This document shows, piece by piece, positions 49,901 through 55,900 of a DNA stretch of 64,000 nt. The DNA comes from Leptidea sinapis. Taxonomy: Eukaryota; Arthropoda; Insecta; Lepidoptera; Pieridae. The notes under the pieces are model-generated. The model did not search any database. It was not told where the DNA came from and was given only the letters and a program-made list of their open reading frames with translations. The first letter of the stretch is position 1. Each line of letters begins with the position of its first letter. The DNA is taken from assembly GCF_905404315.1 (NCBI RefSeq), contig NC_066297.1, positions 2,790,001-2,854,000 of the forward strand, written 5' to 3'. The position numbers and the translations under genes are program-made.

Positions 49901-52900
49901 ATTACCCATCGCGAAGGCAGGCGTCCTAATGGAATGACTCTTGGGGCTTGCGCACGGGGAAGAGCGCTTGTGGGAGACGCGACTTGCGCCCACACTCTGG
50001 CTCCTTCTCATGTCACAGTTACATCAGTTGGTGCTGGGGTTGCTGCTTCGACTGCCGAAGATAGTAAATATCGCAAATATGTTAGTCACAGTTAGTCTTA
50101 CATCTTTGTGCCGTTTGGTGTCGAGACGCTTGGCCCGTGGGACCCAGAGGCGCGGAGAATGTAGAAAGTACTATCTACGCGCCGTATTAGGGCTACTGGA
50201 AACCCAAACGCTGGCTAGCTATCCAACGCGGAAATGCTGCCAGTATTCTTGGTACACTTCCCCGTAATGATAGTTTTAATTTAAGGTAATTATAATATTG
50301 TAAAAATAGTTATAAGATTTGTTTTCATGTCCGCATTAATATTGAAAAGACATCACTAATTTTATAAAAGAAATGTTCTTATGTTATTATGGATAATTTA
50401 TAAAATAAAACAGTATTTATGTATGAAACTACTTAGTCAGCGCACGCGGTTTAAGCTCGGCAGTCTGTTCGTTCCGATTTGCTTTAGAAATACCATTGTT
50501 TCTGGTGAGACAAAATTACGCTATATATATATAAATTACGCTTCATGCTATTATAAAGCCATCCTTATGAATTGGCAACCAAATCCAAAAATAAAATCCA
50601 ACTGGTTTTTCAGTAGTAAGCGCTCAAACTAATATTCTTAAGAGTTATGTAGTGTAACTTATGTATTGTAAGATTTTGTGAGGTATTTTATATTTTGATA
50701 TATCATTTATAAATTTAAAGTGTAAAGTAAAATAATTAAATTATATTTATAGAAGCGTTTTATTATCATAGGCTTATAATAGCGACTGGTTGCTAGTTTA
50801 AAACCGCTGGGAGCATGAGCTATATATTTTTCTACGTCTTGTTTTTATTCTATTATATTCCGGTTGATAAGCAAATTAAATAAATGAACTCCAACTGGGA
50901 ATACAACCACATTTAACAAATATATGTCTCTCCAGTACTCGATTGTAAAATAAATGAAAACATCGCTTACGGCGGCAAATCAATAATAATTATTAGTGAT
51001 TAAAGGGGGGGCGTTGGTCCTCATGTTTGTCTGCTGATAATTTATTTATTTATTTAGAAATACCAACATTTGTTTACATTGATGCATTCTATATTTATAA
51101 AACAGACTAAATATAATGTACTTAATGTAACAAACAATAACAGGTATCTACCACATGCTTAATTAATTTTCACAAAGTAAATATTACTTTAAGAGAAAAA
51201 AAAATCCAAACGAGGTTTTTCAGATCTATGAATCCGGCCCTGTTCGTAGAGAGTTATTGAGTTAATCTTGAGTTTTGTTAGAGCTTTTCTGTGGTTTTGA
51301 CACTCTGATTGAAATTGATGAGGGTAAACTTATATTATAAGGTATTTTGGATTTAATCAATATTTGTTCGAGGGCTCAATATAGCTCAAAAACATCGAAA
51401 AGTTGAAGCGATTTACAAAAACGCATTTTATTAACATCGCTCGATTTATAATTACACTTTTTTTATCATTTCACCAGTGGGAGGCTCCTTTGCACAGGAT
51501 GACGGCTAGATTATGGGTACCACAACGACGCCTATTTCTGCAGTGAAGCAGTAATGTGTAAACATTACTGTGTTTTGGTCTAAAGAGCGCCGTAGCTAGT
51601 GGAATATCTGGGCAAATGAGACTTAAGATCTTATGTCTCAAGCTGGCGAGAATTGTAGTGCCGCTCAGAATATTTGGGCTTTTCAAGAATCCTGAGCGGC
51701 ACTGCATTGTAATGGCAGGGCGTGTCAGTTACCATCGCATGACCAGAATCCGAAAAGTGGAAGCAAACATTACGAACCTCAGATTATAATTTTGAATGTG
51801 ACTGGTTGCTACGCCGTAGTATCGTAGACTCGACAATAATGATCTTTGATCTACACTTTACAAAATTGTTTGACCGAAATGGAGATACTTCAGTAGAATA
51901 TTTAAGCTCATTAAAACCCTTACATAACCCTTGAAACTTTTGAGATGAAAGTAAAAGATAATCGAATGAATAATGCGCTAAAATTCTCTGTGTTGTTCAA
52001 AAACCTGCTGTTATATATTTTTTGATTTAAATAAACCAGTCGTTATTATTAAGTTAAGCAATCCAAGGCATAAAAAGTAACACAATTAATATTTTTATTT
52101 ATTTAAAAAGAAAAGGAAACACATTTCAAACTTCTTTTATTAATAACAATATCCGGATTTTTAAGAATGTACAAAACTTGAACAAAAAATAAACTAATAG
52201 GACATCTGGATTTGAACCCGAGTCTTCTGCTTTCCGGATCACCCATCTGAGCTATTATAGTTTTGTATGTAATGGCGAAATTCACCTTTGTATTCTAATG
52301 TTATTCTAGTTGTTTCTCATTAAAACACGGATAAAAATACATTTTTTTTAAATTGAAACCTAGCTAGATCGATTTATCGCCCCCGAAATCCCCTATATAT
52401 TTTTTTTTATGAAAATCGTTGGTCCGAGGTTCAAATGTAAAGAGAAGAATCTATTCAAATAACGTGTCTATTGCCAATTTATTTTTTCTTTCTTATTCTC
52501 TTTATACCCTGTGTCCGCGTAGTTTACATTTTTCAACAATAAACAATGACTGTAGTTGTGTTATATAAATTTATTATTTATTTTGCTAATATAGTTATAA
52601 AATTTTGCTTTTAGTGTAGAAATATGTATTTAAATTATAATTGAAGATGTAGGTAGTATTTTTATACCGCAGTCGCTGTCCGTGCTGCGTAACACGGTGC
52701 CTACTGAAAATCAGTGTCGAGTCTCTGAAGGCTCGACGCATACTGAGTGGGCCTCCGATTGGCAATACTAAAGTGATTGCACTGCTCCTCAATCTAATTG
52801 TTTTATTTATTTTAATTTTACTAGGTATGTTTTAATTATTTTTTAGTGGTTTTTATAATTTAAGTTCATAATTTTGTTTACTTATAATTTTAATCTAATA

Positions 52901-55900
52901 TTTTATGTTAAAATTACTTGTTTTTTAAAGTTATTATATTATAAACTATGACCTATTAGCAGTGTAATTATGTTGCCAATAAAGTTTATTATTATTATTA
53001 TATATATTATTATTCTAGAATAAGCGTTTTAGTTAACGAATAAATTCATGGGATTGGGAATAGAGCGACCGCCCTCAGGCTATTAAATAATAAGTTTAAT
53101 TGTACAATATTACTTTATAACCATATTATTTATGAAAATAAGAAGCCCGCTGAGTTTGTTGCGCCCGTTCTTCTCAGGTCTGAGGCATATTTTTTGGAAT
53201 GGGTGGTAGTTTTTGACTTTCAATAAGTGATATCACATCCTTTTTTGAATAAAAATATTTGAATTTGAATATAAATATTAAATAAGTTAACTTATCAAAA
53301 ATAAATTCATAGTCAGACATAGCTTTGAAACAAAAAAATCCGCAATGCTTTTTGGTGAAAAATAAATATTTCAGGTAACATATTATAATGTATTGTGCAA
53401 ATGTCTCTTAAATCACTTATTCACAAACAATTAAACAACGATTACCGTGGTAAGATTTTCATGAAATTTAAGCAACTAAGTTCCTTTACACCTTTGCTAC
53501 TAATATCTGGAGAATCATCTACTCTAAAAAATACAGGAGTGAGCTATCCATCGCCAACTGAGTCCACTGTCACTCATCTCAGGATATTATTGTTAATTTA
53601 CAGGTTAACAAACAAACTCACATTCGTATAGACCGTTTGTTATCGTACGCCTTATTGATATTATTATAAATATATTAGTCAAACTGCTACAACTGGATGA
53701 CTAGCAAGAGCCGATTTAAAGTCAAAGTCAAATAAACTTTATTTAAGTAGGCTTAAACTAAACGCTTTTGAATCGTCACTACAATTATTTCTTTTAAATT
53801 ACTGAATTTACCATATGTTGGCTAAAGAGTGAGCTCGCGAGAAGAACATAAAATAAACTCGACGGCAACTCTTTTCAATCAAATAGAGTATTTTACAATG
53901 GCTGTAATATACATAACAAATTAGATTGTAAGATGCCGCGTCCAATATATGAGTCGTGTTTAAATAATATAAATTATTTCATGAAAAGGAATAAAGAATT
54001 AAATGTATAAATATAAATTATCGTATATTGGATGAACCTCTTACAACCTCAACCTCTGTCAACCTTTAGAGCTTGAACTCATTGTTTGTGTAAGGATGCT
54101 TCGTGAACATGAAGGTCGTGATTAATGTCATAATTAGTAATTGCATCCAACTGATTTGTTAATTCCAGATGTTCGGGATGCTGAATGTTCCACATACCTC
54201 TGGCAAGATTTTGCGTTACTCTGGACCTTCGCGACCAAGGGGACCTTCCACCTTCATGGTGCCTCCGCAAAGGGACAGGTCAGACTATTTTTCAAACAGA
54301 AATAAGCTTCAGAGTTTAATACATCAGATCATAATCTATGGTAAACATTTGTAATAACAAAATAAATTCTGAATGGCACCGTGATTGCATTCTCATGAGT
54401 ACGATCCCGTTGAATTGAGATATAAGATGGTAAGCTTACATTTAGGATTGGTCTCCGCTGCGCTCGAACTAGATATGGCAGGCGTAGTCGCAAAGTGCGG
54501 AATTTAATTCTACGCCCAACGTTGCACGTTGTCGTGTCGCATGCTCTGTTTAACTTTGCTAATAATTGAAACTAAAATGGTTGCGTAGTAGCACTTTGTA
54601 AAAATAATACTACAAGATATAAGAAAGACACTGGGATTGTATATCATCAGTGATCATTTTATATTTTATTAATTTCAGTGTAAAATAACATGAAGTGTAT
54701 GTTACAAAATTTGAAAGAAGCCATTGAGTGTCAAGATGCCACACACAAGCATCTAATAGTTGCCGTATTAAAAAAGCTTTTGTTCTTAGGTAGTACGGTA
54801 TCTAGTTGTAGTCGGTATCTAAAATGGTCTATGAAGTCTTGACGGACCAGTAAACTCATATAAGTAGTTGATCTACTTATATGAGTTTACTGGTCCGTCT
54901 TTGTCTTACTTTATCGCTTTAAAACTGAACTGAACTGCTTCTCAGACTGAAACACAATAACTGAGAAACGGTTGTGATGCCATCTACGATGCCTGCATCA
55001 TGTCCACTGCAGTATCGCCCTGCCCATAAATATTTATCAACATGTTCTTTTGCCTAACTCGGAGGTTTACTTGCTGTTTGTATGCAGATTCGAAGCACTG
55101 AAGAAATTGATCCGGCAAGAACATCTCCGCGAGTTGCAGAGGAAGTACGAGACGGAGCAGAAGCACGAGTTAAAGGAGATTGCCGCTGGACGAGGGTATG
55201 TCTTTTGTTATCTTTTTTATTTATTTATAAGTCACGGGTACGTAAGAAACAAATCTGTGCATTGAATATTTTTTTATTAGCTTATTGGCTCCCACTGCTG
55301 GACAAAAGTCTCCTCTGCTTTACTCCATTTATTGCGATTCTTTGTCAGCTCCGACCAGGTCTTGTTTTAAGTATCCAGATCGTCACGCCATCGTTTTCGG
55401 GGTCTGCCTCGCCATCTTTGCCCATCCCAATGCGTGACGACCTTTGCCCATCGGTCTGTGTACATCCGACATACATGCAGAGCCCAGTTCCACTTTAGCC
55501 TGGTGGTTTTTTGTCCCACATCAGCAATTCCAGTTCTGAAGCACATTTCTGTATTTCTAATACGATTGATTTGTTTGACTCCATAGCTCGCTGAGAAACA
55601 TGGAGTTTGGAATTCTGATTTCCATAAGTGACCATGTCTGTGCACCATAAGTTAGGATGGGCAGGATTCACATGTCGACGAATGTGCGCATTAGTGACAG
55701 GGGATCACCTCCCTTTATAAAGTGATTCATGGACCAGAAGCTCTTCCATGCATTCTCGATACGGCCATCGATTTCCTTCTTTCCTGTTTTCCTTCTTCCT
55801 TGGCTGTTTTCGAAGGATGCTATCTGGCTCAAATATAATTTCTGGTACATTATATTTGTTACTAAATGAATACTTAATGATGAAAACTAAAAAAGTAGTT

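Noticed and set aside
53395..53631. 78-residue forward open frame in intron 3
   Set aside because: No motif, no splice signals fitting the host gene frame, and ordinary AT-rich composition.
55082..55498. 138-residue forward frame overlapping exon 5
   Set aside because: It uses a different frame from the spliced gene and runs into an antisense RTE-like LINE.
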